DNA from: Rhodococcus tibetensis
GTDB taxonomy: Bacteria > Actinomycetota > Actinomycetes > Mycobacteriales > Mycobacteriaceae
Direction: 5' to 3'
Assembly (NCBI RefSeq): GCF_024438035.1
Contig: NZ_JANFQF010000009.1
Coordinates: 124,001-188,000 of the forward strand
Length of the DNA stretch: 64,000 nucleotides
Shown: positions 47,555-57,217 of the stretch, in pieces
Layout of the letters: each line of letters begins with the position of its first letter
Numbering within the stretch: the stretch's first letter is position 1
Notes under the pieces: generated by a model
Database searches by the model: none
The model's input: the letters and a program-made list of their open reading frames with translations, nothing else
What the model was told of the DNA's origin: nothing
Made by a program: the position numbers and the translations under genes

Positions 47555-48484
47555 ATGGAACAGAGATCGGTCGGAGCAAGTGGTCTACGGGTGTCACGCC
47601 TCGGCCTGGGAACGCTCACGTGGGGACGCGACACCGACGGCGACGAAGCCGCCGCGCAGATCGCGGCCTTCGTCGATGCGGGAGGCACCCTTGTCGATAC
47701 CTCGCCTGCCTACGGCGACGGTGCGGCGCAGCGCATCCTGGCGGAGTTGCTCGACGACGTGGTGCCGAGAACCGAACTCGTCCTGAGTTCGAGTTCCGGC
47801 ATCAACCCGCACGGTCCCTCGCGCATCGACTGCTCGCGCCGAGGACTGCTCGCGCAACTCGACGCCACGCTGCGCGAACTCGGAACCGACTATCTCGACA
47901 TGTGGCAGGTTGCCACCTGGGATCCGTTCACCCCGGTCGACGAGGTGGCCGCGACACTGGATTTCGCGGTGTCGAGTGGCCGCGTCCGCTATGTCGGCGC
48001 CCGCGGCTACCTCGGGTGGCAGCTGGCCACCGCTGCGGGCGCATCCCGCGGTACCACCCTGGTTGCGACGCAGGTGGAGTACTCGCTGCTCGCGCGCGGG
48101 GTCGAGGAGGAAATCATTCCTGCCGCCGCGCATCACGGGATCGGGGTGTTCGCGGCGGTGCCGCTTGCGGGCGGCGTCTTGACCGGCAAATACCGGAACG
48201 GGATTCCCGTCGACTCCCGTGGTGCCGACGACGCGCACTCGCAGGACGTGCAGAATTACCTCACCGACTCCTCGGTCGGCGTAGTCGATGCGGTCGTCAC
48301 CGCCGCGGACGGGCTCGGAACCTCCCCGCTGGCGGTCGCGCTCGCGTGGGCACGGGACCGCCCCGGTGTCGCAAGCGCGGTGGTCGGTGCCCGGGACATC
48401 GCCCAGTTGACCGGTGTACTCGTCGCCGAGGAACTCGAGTTGCCGCCCGCGATCTCCGCGGCCCTCGACGACGTCAGCGCCTGA
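47555..48484 (+). CDS. aldo/keto reductase
   Basis: The 309-residue protein begins MEQRSVGASGLRVSRLGLGT and has DTSPAYGDGAAQRILAELL with the conserved Asp and Tyr of the AKR active site, YLDMWQVATWDPFTPVDEVA, and the NADPH-binding end VASAVVGARDIAQLTGVLVA. A catalytic lysine and histidine are expected in the SSSGINPH and WQVATW regions but differ from the strict consensus, so activity toward carbonyls is likely but not certain. Divergent from uppP, with a 253-bp gap in which I see no gene. The heme oxygenase gene follows. Confidence 0.83.
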   Translation: MEQRSVGASGLRVSRLGLGTLTWGRDTDGDEAAAQIAAFVDAGGTLVDTSPAYGDGAAQRILAELLDDVVPRTELVLSSSSGINPHGPSRIDCSRRGLLAQLDATLRELGTDYLDMWQVATWDPFTPVDEVAATLDFAVSSGRVRYVGARGYLGWQLATAAGASRGTTLVATQVEYSLLARGVEEEIIPAAAHHGIGVFAAVPLAGGVLTGKYRNGIPVDSRGADDAHSQDVQNYLTDSSVGVVDAVVTAADGLGTSPLAVALAWARDRPGVASAVVGARDIAQLTGVLVAEELELPPAISAALDDVSA

Positions 48485-48524
48485 CGGCCGGTGAGGGCGC
48501 TCACCGCACGAAGGCAGCGGCAAA

Positions 48525-48543
48525 CCAGGGCAGGCTAACCTGG
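48525..48543. promoter_or_regulatory. candidate DtxR/IdeR-like box upstream of heme oxygenase
   Basis: CCAGGGCAGGCTAACCTGG lies 40 bp upstream of the heme oxygenase start. It matches the 19-bp consensus TWAGGTTAGSCTWACCTWA at 13 positions by my count and has perfect 5-bp outer arms (CCAGG/CCTGG). Iron-regulated expression of the heme uptake genes would make sense; binding is inference. Confidence 0.45.
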
Positions 48544-48582
48544 TGCTCAACCGTCGATGTCGTTAGATCTGCAGGAGAGCCC

Positions 48583-49269
48583 ATGACCACGCTGAACGAG
48601 GCCGACGCGGCCGATCGCCGAGCGGTCGGTTTCGCCGAGCGCATCAAGGACGGCACGGACGCCGCTCACCGCGAGACCGAACAGTCCCGATTCGTCGGAG
48701 CGTTGCTCGCCGGCGAGCTGACCCCCGACGGCTACGCCGAGCTGCTCGCCCAGACCTATCTCGTCTACCGCGAACTGGAAGACGCCGGACGCACCCACGC
48801 GGATGATCCGGTGGCCTCACCGTTCCTGTCCACGAAGCTGATCCGCGTTCCCGCCTTGGAAGCGGACCTGGCTTACCTGCGCGGCTCACACTGGCGCGAC
48901 ACCGTCTCCGCGCTGCCCGCCACCACCCGATACCTCGAGCGGTTGCGCGATGTGGCGTACGAGTGGCCCGCCGGTTTTGTTGCGCACCACTATATTCGGT
49001 ATTTGGGCGACCTGTCGGGTGGTCAGATCATTCGCCGGATGCTCGAACGAGCGTACGGATACACCGAGGACGGTTTGCGGTTCTACATCTTCGACGAGAT
49101 CCCGAAACCGAAAGTGTTCAAGGATGAGTACCGCGCGAAACTCGACGCCGCCCCGTTGTCGGCGGCCGATCAGCAGCGGGTGATCGACGAGGTGAACCTC
49201 GCGTATCGACTCAACGGTGCTCTGTTCGCCGATCTCGAGGCCGACATCGACAGCTACCTCGCGCGGTGA
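48583..49269 (+). CDS. hmuO: biliverdin-producing heme oxygenase HmuO
   Basis: Heme oxygenase cleaves heme to biliverdin, CO and iron. The 228-residue protein has the proximal heme ligand His29 in DAAHRETEQS, AGELTPDGYAELLAQTYLVY, and the distal-helix motif GDLSGGQ (142-148) after HHYIRYL. It heads a coupled operon: its stop overlaps the hmuT start (GTGA). ATG at 48583 follows GCAGGAG. Together with hmuTUV it would take in heme and release its iron. Confidence 0.95.
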   Translation: MTTLNEADAADRRAVGFAERIKDGTDAAHRETEQSRFVGALLAGELTPDGYAELLAQTYLVYRELEDAGRTHADDPVASPFLSTKLIRVPALEADLAYLRGSHWRDTVSALPATTRYLERLRDVAYEWPAGFVAHHYIRYLGDLSGGQIIRRMLERAYGYTEDGLRFYIFDEIPKPKVFKDEYRAKLDAAPLSAADQQRVIDEVNLAYRLNGALFADLEADIDSYLAR

Positions 49270-50306
49270 GGCGGGTGTTTCGCGGGCGCACTCATCGATC
49301 GCTTCTCGCCGTTGTAACAATCTTGCTCGTCGCCGCGGTCGGTGCTTCCGCATGCACGTCCCCCACCGGTGACGGCGGGGCTGGCGCCGGCGGTGCATCG
49401 ACCGCGGTGCTGGACAATCTCGATCCGCACACGGTCGCCTCGACGGCCGCACCGGTGCTGCCGGTCACGGTCCGCAGCTTCGACGGCGTTGACGTCACGA
49501 TCGACGACGTGAGCCGGATCGTGACCGCAGATCGATACGGCACCCTGACAGAGACGGTCTTCGCTCTCGGGCTCGGCGACAACGTGGTCGGCCGCGACAT
49601 CGCCGCCGAGTTTCCCGCCGCAGCCGATGTACCGGTCGTGACGCCGGGCGGCCAGTCACTCAGCGCCGAGGCGATTCTCGATCTCGCGCCGACGGTCATA
49701 CTCACCGACACCAGCATCGGACCGAAATCCGTTCAAGATCAATTAAGGGCGGCGGGCGTTCCGGTGGTCTACTTCGACCCGACTCGCACCCTCGACGGTG
49801 TCTCCCCGCAGATCATCGCAGTGGCGAACGCTCTCGGGGTGCCCGAGCGCGGAAGCGAACTCGCTGCCCGCACCGACGACGAGATCGCCGCGGCGCGCGG
49901 CCGGGCTCCCGAAGGCGAGGATCCCCTGAAGATCGCGTTCCTCTATCTGCGCGGCACCGCGATCACCATGATCGGCGGGCGGGGGTCCGGAGCCGACTCG
50001 TTGATCGAGGCTCTCGGAGCCGTCGACGCAGGCACGGCTTCCGGCATCACCCAGCAGTTCGCGCCCATCACCAGCGAGGCCATCATCGCGGCCGCACCCG
50101 ATGTGATCCTGATGATGACGGGTGGCCTCGAATCGATCGGGGGGATCGACGGACTGGCGAAAGTTCCTGGTGTCGCGCAGACGCCGGCAGGGAAGAACCA
50201 GCGAGTCGTCGACATGGAGGACGGGGTGCTCCTCAGCTTCGGACCCAACACCGGTCGTGTGCTGGACGCCTTGGCAGACGCCGTCTATCAGCCGGCCGAT
50301 CGATGA
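49266..50306 (+). CDS. hmuT: heme ABC transporter substrate-binding lipoprotein HmuT
   Basis: HmuT is the extracytoplasmic heme-binding component of the importer. The 346-residue product has a basic N-terminus, a hydrophobic stretch (13-29) and Cys30 in GASAC as probable lipidation site, then a periplasmic-binding-protein type III fold: SRIVTADRYGTLTETVFALG, GLGDNVVGRDI, DLAPTVILTD, LRAAGVPVVYFDP and DVILMMTGGLES. GTG start overlaps hmuO and its stop overlaps hmuU (ATGA). No other siderophore-binding gene is present nearby. Confidence 0.92.
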   Translation: MRRVFRGRTHRSLLAVVTILLVAAVGASACTSPTGDGGAGAGGASTAVLDNLDPHTVASTAAPVLPVTVRSFDGVDVTIDDVSRIVTADRYGTLTETVFALGLGDNVVGRDIAAEFPAAADVPVVTPGGQSLSAEAILDLAPTVILTDTSIGPKSVQDQLRAAGVPVVYFDPTRTLDGVSPQIIAVANALGVPERGSELAARTDDEIAAARGRAPEGEDPLKIAFLYLRGTAITMIGGRGSGADSLIEALGAVDAGTASGITQQFAPITSEAIIAAAPDVILMMTGGLESIGGIDGLAKVPGVAQTPAGKNQRVVDMEDGVLLSFGPNTGRVLDALADAVYQPADR

Positions 50307-51373
50307 GTAGCGGCACCCTCGCACCCCCTGAGCCTTCTTCTCGTACACGCACCGGCATCGTCCTGGCCGGGCTGCTGATCGCTCTCGCGGTGGCGGCGGT
50401 GTCCTCCGCGTGCATCGGCCAGGTACCGACCGGCCCTGGTGAGGTGCTCGGCAGCATCCTTCACCGCGTAGGACTCGACGTCGGCCCGATGCCTGCCCAT
50501 CCCAGCGGCGAGGTGACGCTGTGGGAGGTCCGTTTCCCCCGGGTCGTCCTCGCAATTCTCGTCGGCGCTGCACTCGGTTGCGCCGGTGCTCTACTGCAAG
50601 GCGTTTTCGCCAACCCCCTGGCCGAGCCTGGCGTCATCGGGGTCTCCGCCGGGGCAGCCGTCGGTGCGAGTGCCGCCATCGTCGTCGGCGGGGCGTTCGC
50701 CGCCGGGTGGACCGTTGCCGCGGCCGCGTTCGTCGCCGGCCTGGTCACGACCGTCGCCGTGTACGTCCTCGCCCGCCACGACGGTCGCACCGAGGTGGTC
50801 ACCCTGGTACTCACCGGAGTCGCGGTCAATGCGTTCGCGGGCGGACTGATCGCGTTCTTCACCTTCATCGCGTCGCCGACCGCCCGTGATCAGATCGTCT
50901 TCTGGCAACTGGGCAGCCTCAACGGCGCCACGTGGAGTGCGGTCGCGGTAGTCGCGCCGATGACCGTCGCCGGTATCGCCGCCACCATGGTGATCGCGGC
51001 GAAGTTGGACCTGCTCTCGCTCGGCGAGAGCGCAGCGCGACATCTCGGACTCGACGTCGAGCGTCTGCGCCTGATCGCCGTCATCATCGTCGCCCTGCTG
51101 GTGTCGTCGAGCGTGGCCTTCACCGGAATCATTCTGTTCGTCGGCCTGGTGGTCCCCCATCTCATGCGCATCGCCGTGGGACCGGGCCACCGCGTGCTCG
51201 TTCCGGCAAGCGCGCTGTGCGGCTCGCTGGTGCTCCTCCTCGCCGACCTGGGCGCCCGGTCACTGGTAGCCAACGCGGACCTCCCCCTCGGCATGCTGAC
51301 GGCGCTGGTCGGTGGACCGTTCTTCTTCTGGCTACTCCGCCGCACCCGGGCCAGCCAGGGCGGTTGGGCATGA
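50303..51373 (+). CDS. hmuU: heme ABC transporter permease HmuU
   Basis: The 356-residue membrane protein belongs to the FecCD/BtuC permease family, with LWEVRFPRVVLAILVGAALG, CAGALLQGVFANPLAEPGVIG and VAFTGIILFVGLVVPHLMRI as family signatures and about 8-10 transmembrane helices. It forms the channel for heme passing from HmuT. Its ATG overlaps the hmuT stop and its stop overlaps the hmuV start. Confidence 0.94.
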   Translation: MSSGTLAPPEPSSRTRTGIVLAGLLIALAVAAVSSACIGQVPTGPGEVLGSILHRVGLDVGPMPAHPSGEVTLWEVRFPRVVLAILVGAALGCAGALLQGVFANPLAEPGVIGVSAGAAVGASAAIVVGGAFAAGWTVAAAAFVAGLVTTVAVYVLARHDGRTEVVTLVLTGVAVNAFAGGLIAFFTFIASPTARDQIVFWQLGSLNGATWSAVAVVAPMTVAGIAATMVIAAKLDLLSLGESAARHLGLDVERLRLIAVIIVALLVSSSVAFTGIILFVGLVVPHLMRIAVGPGHRVLVPASALCGSLVLLLADLGARSLVANADLPLGMLTALVGGPFFFWLLRRTRASQGGWA

Positions 51374-52242
51374 GGCCCAGCCGCCTGCGGACGAGGGTCC
51401 GAGAAGTCCTCGCGCAGAACTTCCTGCGCCGAACCGATTCGGTTCCGCCGCGGCGGCCCGCAGGCGCGGTGACGCTGCGCGCCGTAGACATCGACGTGCT
51501 CCGCGGAGGCCGACCCGTACTGGGCAAGGTCTCGGTGGAGGTGCGCGTCGGCGAAGTTCTCGTTCTTGTCGGACCCAACGGGGCCGGCAAATCCACGCTC
51601 CTGGCGGCGATGTCGGGTGACCAGAGCGTGCAGTCGGGCAGCGTGCACCTCGACGACCGGGAAGTCGCCGCGTGGACACCCCTCGAGATGGCCCAGCGTC
51701 GCGCCGTCCTCCCCCAGCAGAACACGGTGGGATTCTCGTTCACCGCACGCCAAGTCATCACGATGGGCCGGTCCCCGTGGGCCAGAACCTCGCGGGCGGA
51801 CGAGGACGGCAGCGCAGTGGCCGAGGCGATGAGAATCTGCGACGTCGAAGCGTTCGCCGATCGACCTTTCACCGCTCTCTCCGGCGGTGAGCGCGCCCGC
51901 GTCGCGCTGGCGCGCGTGCTAGCTCAGCGCACCGAGACGATCCTGCTCGACGAACCGACCGCAGCGCTCGACCTCGGGCACCAGGAGACGGTGATGCGGC
52001 TCGCGCGCGACCGTGCCCGCGACGGCAACGCGGTGGTGGTGGTACTCCACGATCTTGCGCTCGCCGCCGCCTACGCCGACCGGATCGTCGTTCTCGAAGC
52101 CGGCCGTGTCGCCGCCGACGGACCGCCCGGGAAGGTGCTGTCCCCGGAGCTGCTCACGCGCGTCTACGGGCACCCGGTCGAGGTCTTCGCACATCCGCTG
52201 ACCGGCGCGCCCCTCGTACTTCCTCGACGTGACCGCCGATAG
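51370..52242 (+). CDS. hmuV: heme ABC transporter ATP-binding protein HmuV
   Basis: HmuV energises heme import. The 290-residue protein has Walker A GPNGAGKST (68-76), Q-loop region LPQQNTVGFSFT, ABC signature LSGGE (170-174), Walker B ILLDEPTAALDLG and the H-loop in VVVLHDLALAAAYADR. The first ~30 residues are basic and precede the domain. ATG overlaps the hmuU stop (ATGA). It is the last gene of the heme operon and converges with a small gene 15 bp away. Confidence 0.94.
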   Translation: MRPSRLRTRVREVLAQNFLRRTDSVPPRRPAGAVTLRAVDIDVLRGGRPVLGKVSVEVRVGEVLVLVGPNGAGKSTLLAAMSGDQSVQSGSVHLDDREVAAWTPLEMAQRRAVLPQQNTVGFSFTARQVITMGRSPWARTSRADEDGSAVAEAMRICDVEAFADRPFTALSGGERARVALARVLAQRTETILLDEPTAALDLGHQETVMRLARDRARDGNAVVVVLHDLALAAAYADRIVVLEAGRVAADGPPGKVLSPELLTRVYGHPVEVFAHPLTGAPLVLPRRDRR

Positions 52243-52257
52243 GGCAGGGTGGCGCTG

Positions 52258-52611
52258 TCACAGTCCGTCGATGACGGCGCCGAGGCGGCTCAGTACGGCG
52301 CGCACAGTCCGTCCGTCTTCCTGTCCGACGACGACCGAATCGGGGGTGGATACCGCATCCCGCACCACCGCGACGATGGAGCGTTCGTCGGTCAGGTCGA
52401 TCTCGCGAATCGAGCGACGGGCCGTCGCGATGATGTCGTCCGGTGCCGGCACATCCGTCTCGGCATCCGCCCGGTAGACCTCGACGAAGAGGGTGCTCTT
52501 CCGCACGCGGAAGGCGTACGAGTTTCCCTCAGCGGTACGGCCGAAACCGTGTGCGTGCGGGCCGACCGAGACGTCTTCGACGGTGAACGTCGGTGTTTCG
52601 GGTGGTTCCAC
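52258..52611 (-). CDS. conserved actinobacterial protein of unknown function (Rv2137c-like position)
   Basis: I do not recognise a named domain. The 117-residue product from the GTG at 52611 (preceded by GAGGAG) reads as a compact alpha/beta protein: PPETPTFTVEDVSVGPHAHG, YAFRVRKSTLFVEVYRAD, IIATARRSIREIDLTDERSI. By position, opposite an LppL-like lipoprotein gene and near pyrD, it corresponds to M. tuberculosis Rv2137c. The frame opens to 52704, but the extra segment overlaps the upstream region of the divergent gene and lacks conservation character. Confidence 0.6.
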   Translation of the reverse strand: MEPPETPTFTVEDVSVGPHAHGFGRTAEGNSYAFRVRKSTLFVEVYRADAETDVPAPDDIIATARRSIREIDLTDERSIVAVVRDAVSTPDSVVVGQEDGRTVRAVLSRLGAVIDGL

Positions 52612-52792
52612 GGTGTTCTCCTCGATGACCTCGTCCAGTTGTCGGGGAACAGCCGGGCGTGGGGTCGATCGTCCTACGGTATCGCCTCGCGACGCGCTCG
52701 GCACCGACCGCTTTGCCCGGTGTTTCGCGAATCAGGGATGCTGGTGGACAGTTGTGCAGGTACGAACAGATGAGAAACCCGAGGAGCAGCGC

Positions 52793-53803
52793 ATGGGTAG
52801 ACCGGGAGCGCGCGTTGTCGCGTGGTGTGTCGGAATGGCATTTCTGCTGGTCGCAGGCTGCTCGTCCAACAACGACGAGGAAAGGGCACCCACGATGGTG
52901 CCGGCCGGCGCAGCCCAGTCGCCCGCGCAGTCCACGACGCCTGCCGGGGTCGTCCATCCGCTCGGGCAGCCGATCGAGTCCGTCACAATCGACTCCGAGA
53001 CTCGCACCGCCGTGGTTCTGCTCGCCGACCGGAGGGAAATCCTTCTGTTCGCCGGTCTCGACCTTGCCGGCGCACCGCGTTCGATTCGGGTGGACGAGCC
53101 CGTCACCCAGGTGTCCCTCGCCCCCGGCGGGACTGCACTCCTCGCCATGAACGACCAGGTGGGACGGCTGGATCTCCGGTCCGCCGAGCTCAGCTCCGTC
53201 CCTGCAGAGGGGGACGTGCGGTCGGTCGCGCAGCTGCCCGACGGACGGCTGGCCATCGGACTCGGAAATGGTGAAATTCACATCACCGGCGCCGAGGGGA
53301 TCGCGTCACAAGTGATCGACGGATTGACATCCGTGGATGCGCTGGCAGTGGTCGGCGAGTCGCTCACCGCGCTCGACCGCGGTCAGACGTCCGTCACGGA
53401 GGTCGACGTGCCGAATGCGTCGCTCGGCGCCGCTCTCCGGGCTGGTGAAGGTGCGACACAACTCACCACCGATCACTTCGGTCGCATCCTGGTGACCGAT
53501 ACGGCCGGCGACGAACTGCTGGCATACACGACGGACACGCTGATGCTCCGCCAGCGGTTCCCGGCGGGAGACGCGCCCTACGGCGTCGCCTACGACGACG
53601 ACGCCAACCGGGCGTGGGTCACGTCGACCGGCACGAACGAAGTGGTCGGATACGACCTCTCCAGCGGTGTCGGTGTGGAAACCGCGCGCTATCCCACCGT
53701 CCGCCAGCCCAACTCGATCGCCGTGGACACCGTCAGCGGTGATCTGCTCATCGGTTCCGGCACGGGTGACGGATTGCAGCAGATACCGACGAGGAGTCCA
53801 TAG
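52793..53803 (+). CDS. lppL: LppL-like beta-propeller lipoprotein
   Basis: The 336-residue product has a lipoprotein signal with lipobox VAGC (Cys23), then repeated strands such as TQVSLAPGGTALLAMNDQVG, DHFGRILVTDTAGDELLAYT, DAPYGVAYDDDANRAWVTST and QPNSIAVDTVSGDLLIGS, typical of a YVTN/seven-bladed beta-propeller at the cell surface. In M. tuberculosis lppL (Rv2138) sits immediately upstream of pyrD as here, so I assign it as the counterpart; molecular function unknown. ATG at 52793 follows GAGGAG. The next gene starts right after its stop. Confidence 0.75.
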   Translation: MGRPGARVVAWCVGMAFLLVAGCSSNNDEERAPTMVPAGAAQSPAQSTTPAGVVHPLGQPIESVTIDSETRTAVVLLADRREILLFAGLDLAGAPRSIRVDEPVTQVSLAPGGTALLAMNDQVGRLDLRSAELSSVPAEGDVRSVAQLPDGRLAIGLGNGEIHITGAEGIASQVIDGLTSVDALAVVGESLTALDRGQTSVTEVDVPNASLGAALRAGEGATQLTTDHFGRILVTDTAGDELLAYTTDTLMLRQRFPAGDAPYGVAYDDDANRAWVTSTGTNEVVGYDLSSGVGVETARYPTVRQPNSIAVDTVSGDLLIGSGTGDGLQQIPTRSP

Positions 53804-54043
53804 ATGTCGTTGCATTCACGCCGTCTACCCTCCGGGTGGGAGATCGAGTCCGAAGACTTCGAGTACGTGCCGCTGCGGTTGCCGCCCGACGTCACCCGCG
53901 TCAGTGCGTCGATGAGGCTCGCTATTCAGGCGGAGTTCGGTGGCTGGGAGCTGTCGCGGGTGCGCCTGTACTCCGACGGCAGCCGCCGCGTGCTGCTCAA
54001 ACGAAGAAAGACCACCCACCATGTCCCCGACCCGGCAATCTAG
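53804..54043 (+). CDS. DUF5703-family small protein
   Basis: The 79-residue product reads [39 protein letters not shown] and RRVLLKRRK, matching actinobacterial proteins I remember as DUF5703. It is cytoplasmic, lacks a signal and has a basic end. Function unknown. The ATG directly follows the stop of the lipoprotein gene, so it is translated from the same transcript; pyrD follows 10 bp later. Confidence 0.7.
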   Translation: MSLHSRRLPSGWEIESEDFEYVPLRLPPDVTRVSASMRLAIQAEFGGWELSRVRLYSDGSRRVLLKRRKTTHHVPDPAI

Positions 54044-54053
54044 GGAGACCCCG

Positions 54054-55124
54054 TTGTATCACCTGCTCCTGCGGCTGATGTTCCTCGTTCCCCCGGAGCG
54101 GATTCATCATCTGGCATTCACGGCGATGCGCCTCGCGACACGCGTGACCCCGCTGAGACAGCTGGTCGGCAAGGTTCTCGTGGTCGATGATCCGGTACTG
54201 CGGAACACCGTGTTCGGCCTGGAATTCCCGGCTCCGCTGGGACTGGCCGCGGGCTTCGACAAGGACGCCACTGGTGTGGACGCCTGGGGACCGCTGGGAT
54301 TCGGTTTCGCCGAGGTGGGCACCGTGACGGCGCAGGCTCAGCCCGGCAATCCGGCTCCCCGCCTGTTCCGGCTGCCCGCCGACCGCGCTCTGATCAACCG
54401 GATGGGGTTCAACAACCACGGCGCAGGCAATGCCGCGAACCACCTGCGGCAGCGACGCCCCGGTGTTCCGATCGGGGCGAACATCGGCAAGACCAAGATC
54501 GTCGACGCCGCCGATGCGCCCGCCGATTACACCGAGAGTGCACGCCTTCTCGGCCCCCTGGCCGATTTCATGGTGGTCAACGTCAGTTCGCCCAACACGC
54601 CGGGACTGCGCGACCTGCAAGCTGTCGAGTCGCTGCGGCCGTTGCTTCAAGCAGTACAGGACACCGTCAGCGTTCCCGTTCTGGTGAAGATCGCCCCCGA
54701 TCTGTCGGATGAAGACGTCGACGCCGTCGCTGATCTCGCGGTCGAGTTGGGCCTCGCCGGAATCGTCGCCACCAACACCACAATTCGACGCGACGGTCTG
54801 CGTACTCCGGAATCGGAGGTCATCGCACTCGGTGCGGGCGGGCTGTCGGGCGCCCCGGTCGCGGAGCGTTCCTTGGAGGTGCTGCGCCGCCTGCACGCGC
54901 GGGTCGGCGATCGACTGGTGCTGATCTCCGTGGGCGGGATCGAGACCGCCGAGCAGGCGTGGGAACGCATCCTCGCCGGTGCTTCGCTGGTGCAGGGGTA
55001 TACCGGGTTCATCTACGGCGGACCGTTCTGGGCGCGCCGCATCCACATGGGATTGGCGCGAAAGGTCCGGGAGGCGGGATTCCGCAGTATTGCGGAGGCG
55101 GTGGGCGCAGGCTCCGTCCGCTGA
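54054..55124 (+). CDS. pyrD: dihydroorotate dehydrogenase (quinone), class 2
   Basis: PyrD oxidises dihydroorotate to orotate in pyrimidine synthesis, passing electrons to membrane quinone. The 356-residue product starts at a TTG (54054) preceded by AGGGAGA and reads [20 protein letters not shown], the membrane-associating helix of class 2 enzymes. FMN and active-site motifs are [44 protein letters not shown] (base serine) and [12 protein letters not shown]. The frame opens further upstream across the DUF5703 gene. A strong terminator follows the stop. Confidence 0.95.
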   Translation: MYHLLLRLMFLVPPERIHHLAFTAMRLATRVTPLRQLVGKVLVVDDPVLRNTVFGLEFPAPLGLAAGFDKDATGVDAWGPLGFGFAEVGTVTAQAQPGNPAPRLFRLPADRALINRMGFNNHGAGNAANHLRQRRPGVPIGANIGKTKIVDAADAPADYTESARLLGPLADFMVVNVSSPNTPGLRDLQAVESLRPLLQAVQDTVSVPVLVKIAPDLSDEDVDAVADLAVELGLAGIVATNTTIRRDGLRTPESEVIALGAGGLSGAPVAERSLEVLRRLHARVGDRLVLISVGGIETAEQAWERILAGASLVQGYTGFIYGGPFWARRIHMGLARKVREAGFRSIAEAVGAGSVR

Positions 55125-55136
55125 CACGGGCGCTCC

Positions 55137-55185
55137 GACGACGGTGGCCGGCGATCTTCTGAGAAGATCGCCGGCCACCGTCGTC
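55137..55185. terminator. 24-bp perfect hairpin between convergent pyrD and ybhB-type gene
   Basis: Bases 55137-55160 and 55162-55185 are exact inverted repeats of 24 bp with a single-nucleotide spacer (functional loop of about 5 nt, TCTGA). The hairpin lies between the pyrD stop (55124) and the PEBP gene stop (55192), so it can terminate both. There is no long T-run. Confidence 0.85.
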
Positions 55186-55191
55186 TCGAAA

Positions 55192-55722
55192 CTACTGCTC
55201 GTAGGTGGCGGTGATCCTCGCCCGTGCGATGGCATGGGAGAAGAGATTGAATCCGAGAAACGCGGGAGTGGAATCCTCGTTCACGCCGTCGAGGGTATCT
55301 ACGTCCAGGGCATGGACGGCAACGATGTAGCGGTGGGGGCCGTGACCCTCCGGCGGGGCCGCACCGAGGAATCGACGAAGTCCGGCGTCGTTCTTCAGCG
55401 TGATCGCACCGTTCGGCAGCCCGGTTCCGTCGTCGTCGCCTGCGCCGTTCACCAGCGTGGTCGTGTCGGCCGGAATGTTGGCCACCGCCCAGTGCCAGAA
55501 TCCGGACGCCGTCGGTGCGTCTGGGTCGTACACCGTCACCGCGAAACTCTTGGTTTCGGCAGGGAACCCCGACCACGACAGCTGCGGTGAGTTGTCGTAG
55601 CCGCCGGCGCCGAAGATCCCGCTGACCTGGTCCTTCTCCAGCGGCCGTCCGTCGGTGACGTCAGCGGAGGTCAGCTCGAAACTCGGCAGGTCGGGAAGTG
55701 CCTCGTACGGGTCGTAGGACAT
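55192..55722 (-). CDS. YbhB/YbcL-family (PEBP-like, Raf-kinase-inhibitor-fold) protein
   Basis: The 176-residue product starts [20 protein letters not shown] and has the PEBP-fold ligand-site blocks [40 protein letters not shown] and [13 protein letters not shown]. Bacterial PEBP proteins bind small anionic ligands; their role is unclear. M. tuberculosis Rv2140c lies in the same place near pyrD. GAGAGG precedes the ATG at 55722. It is 35 bp downstream of the M20 peptidase gene on the same strand, likely cotranscribed. Confidence 0.9.
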   Translation of the reverse strand: MSYDPYEALPDLPSFELTSADVTDGRPLEKDQVSGIFGAGGYDNSPQLSWSGFPAETKSFAVTVYDPDAPTASGFWHWAVANIPADTTTLVNGAGDDDGTGLPNGAITLKNDAGLRRFLGAAPPEGHGPHRYIVAVHALDVDTLDGVNEDSTPAFLGFNLFSHAIARARITATYEQ

Positions 55723-55757
55723 GCGGTTCCTCTCTTGTCGCGAATGGGCGATGGGGA

Positions 55758-57110
55758 TCAGCTGTGGAGCAGAAAATGCTCCAGCACACGCGTTCCGAAC
55801 AGTAGTGCGTCCACGGGTACCCGTTCGTCGACGCCGTGGAACAGGGCACTGAAGTCGAGGTCGGGCGGCAGCTGCAGGGGCGCGAAGCCGAAGCACCGGA
55901 TACCGAGCTTGGCGAATGCCTTGGCGTCGGTGCCACCGGACAGCATGTACGGCACGGTCCGGGCGCCGGGATCGTGCGCGAGAATCGCTTCGCTCATGGC
56001 GTCTACCAGGTGACCGTCGAATGTCGTTTCGTAGGAGTCGAGGTTGGTGATCCACTCCCGCTGGACGTCCGGCCCGATCAACTCGTCGACAGTTGCCTCG
56101 AACTCGGCCTGACGACCGGGCAGAATCCGGCAGTCGACCACGGCCTCCGCGGTCTGCGGGATGACGTTGGCCTTGTAGCCGGCGGACAGCATGGTCGGGT
56201 TCGCCGTGTCCCGCAGTGTGGCGCCGATGATGTTGGCGATACTGCCCAGTTTGGCCAAGGTGCCGTCGAGGTCCGGCGACTGCGCATCGAAGTCGAGGCC
56301 CGTCTCCTCCCCCGCAGCCGCGAGGAACTCGGCCACCGAATCCGAAATGACCAGCGGAAAGGTGTGCGCACCCAGTCGGGCGACTGCCTGCGCGAGGATG
56401 GTGACGGCATTGTCGGTGTGCAGGAACGATCCGTGACCGGCCCTGCCCTTGGCTGTCAGGCGCATCCAGCCGAGACCCTTTTCCGCGGTCTCCACCAGAT
56501 ACAGCCGTCGCTCGGTGCCATCCGGACGCGGAACGGTGAGCGAGAAGCCCCCGACCTCACCGACGGCCTCGGTGACACCCTCGAACAGATCGGGACGATT
56601 CTGTACGAGCCACTGGCAGCCGTACTTGCCCCCGGCCTCCTCGTCGGCGACGAACGCGAACACGAGATCGCGCGGCGGAACGATTCCCTCGGCCTTGAAC
56701 TGGCGGGCCACCGCCAGGATCATGCCGACCATGTCCTTCATGTCGACCGCGCCCCGGCCCCACACGTAGCCGTCCTCGACGGCGCCGGAGAACGGGTGGA
56801 CGCGCCAGTCGGCCGGCTCGGCAGGCACGACGTCGAGGTGACCGTGCAACATCAGCGCACCGCGGGTGGGGTCCGATCCTTTCAGTCGCGCGAAGACGTT
56901 CCCGCGTCCCGGCGCCCCTGATTCGACGTATTCCGTCTCGTAACCCACTTCCTGGAGCCGAGCGGCAACCCACTCCGCACACTCACGCTCACCCTTGGTC
57001 GTGGCGAGTTCCCCGGTGTTGGACGTGTCGAAGCGGATCAGTGAGCTCACGAGCTCGACGACCTCGGCTTCGGCGCGACCCCGGCCTGGCGTTTCCTGTG
57101 TAGTCGGCAC
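55758..57110 (-). CDS. M20/M25/M40-family metallohydrolase
   Basis: The 450-residue protein has the M20 dinuclear-zinc pattern: [12 protein letters not shown] (metal His and catalytic Asp), [17 protein letters not shown] (bridging Asp), and [13 protein letters not shown] (catalytic Glu and metal Glu), followed by a lid domain and a late metal His in [14 protein letters not shown]. Members cleave dipeptides, acyl amino acids or related amides; substrate unknown. Rv2141c is the positional counterpart. The PEBP-family gene follows 35 bp later. Confidence 0.9.
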   Translation of the reverse strand: MPTTQETPGRGRAEAEVVELVSSLIRFDTSNTGELATTKGERECAEWVAARLQEVGYETEYVESGAPGRGNVFARLKGSDPTRGALMLHGHLDVVPAEPADWRVHPFSGAVEDGYVWGRGAVDMKDMVGMILAVARQFKAEGIVPPRDLVFAFVADEEAGGKYGCQWLVQNRPDLFEGVTEAVGEVGGFSLTVPRPDGTERRLYLVETAEKGLGWMRLTAKGRAGHGSFLHTDNAVTILAQAVARLGAHTFPLVISDSVAEFLAAAGEETGLDFDAQSPDLDGTLAKLGSIANIIGATLRDTANPTMLSAGYKANVIPQTAEAVVDCRILPGRQAEFEATVDELIGPDVQREWITNLDSYETTFDGHLVDAMSEAILAHDPGARTVPYMLSGGTDAKAFAKLGIRCFGFAPLQLPPDLDFSALFHGVDERVPVDALLFGTRVLEHFLLHS

Positions 57111-57217
57111 TCCACTTTCCTACCACCGCGCCATGGGAAACGCTCAGGTGAGAGGGGCGATTTGGGCCGGGGCGCTTCATCAGATAGTCTTTCCCAGCGC
57201 CCAGGAAATGGGTGCGA

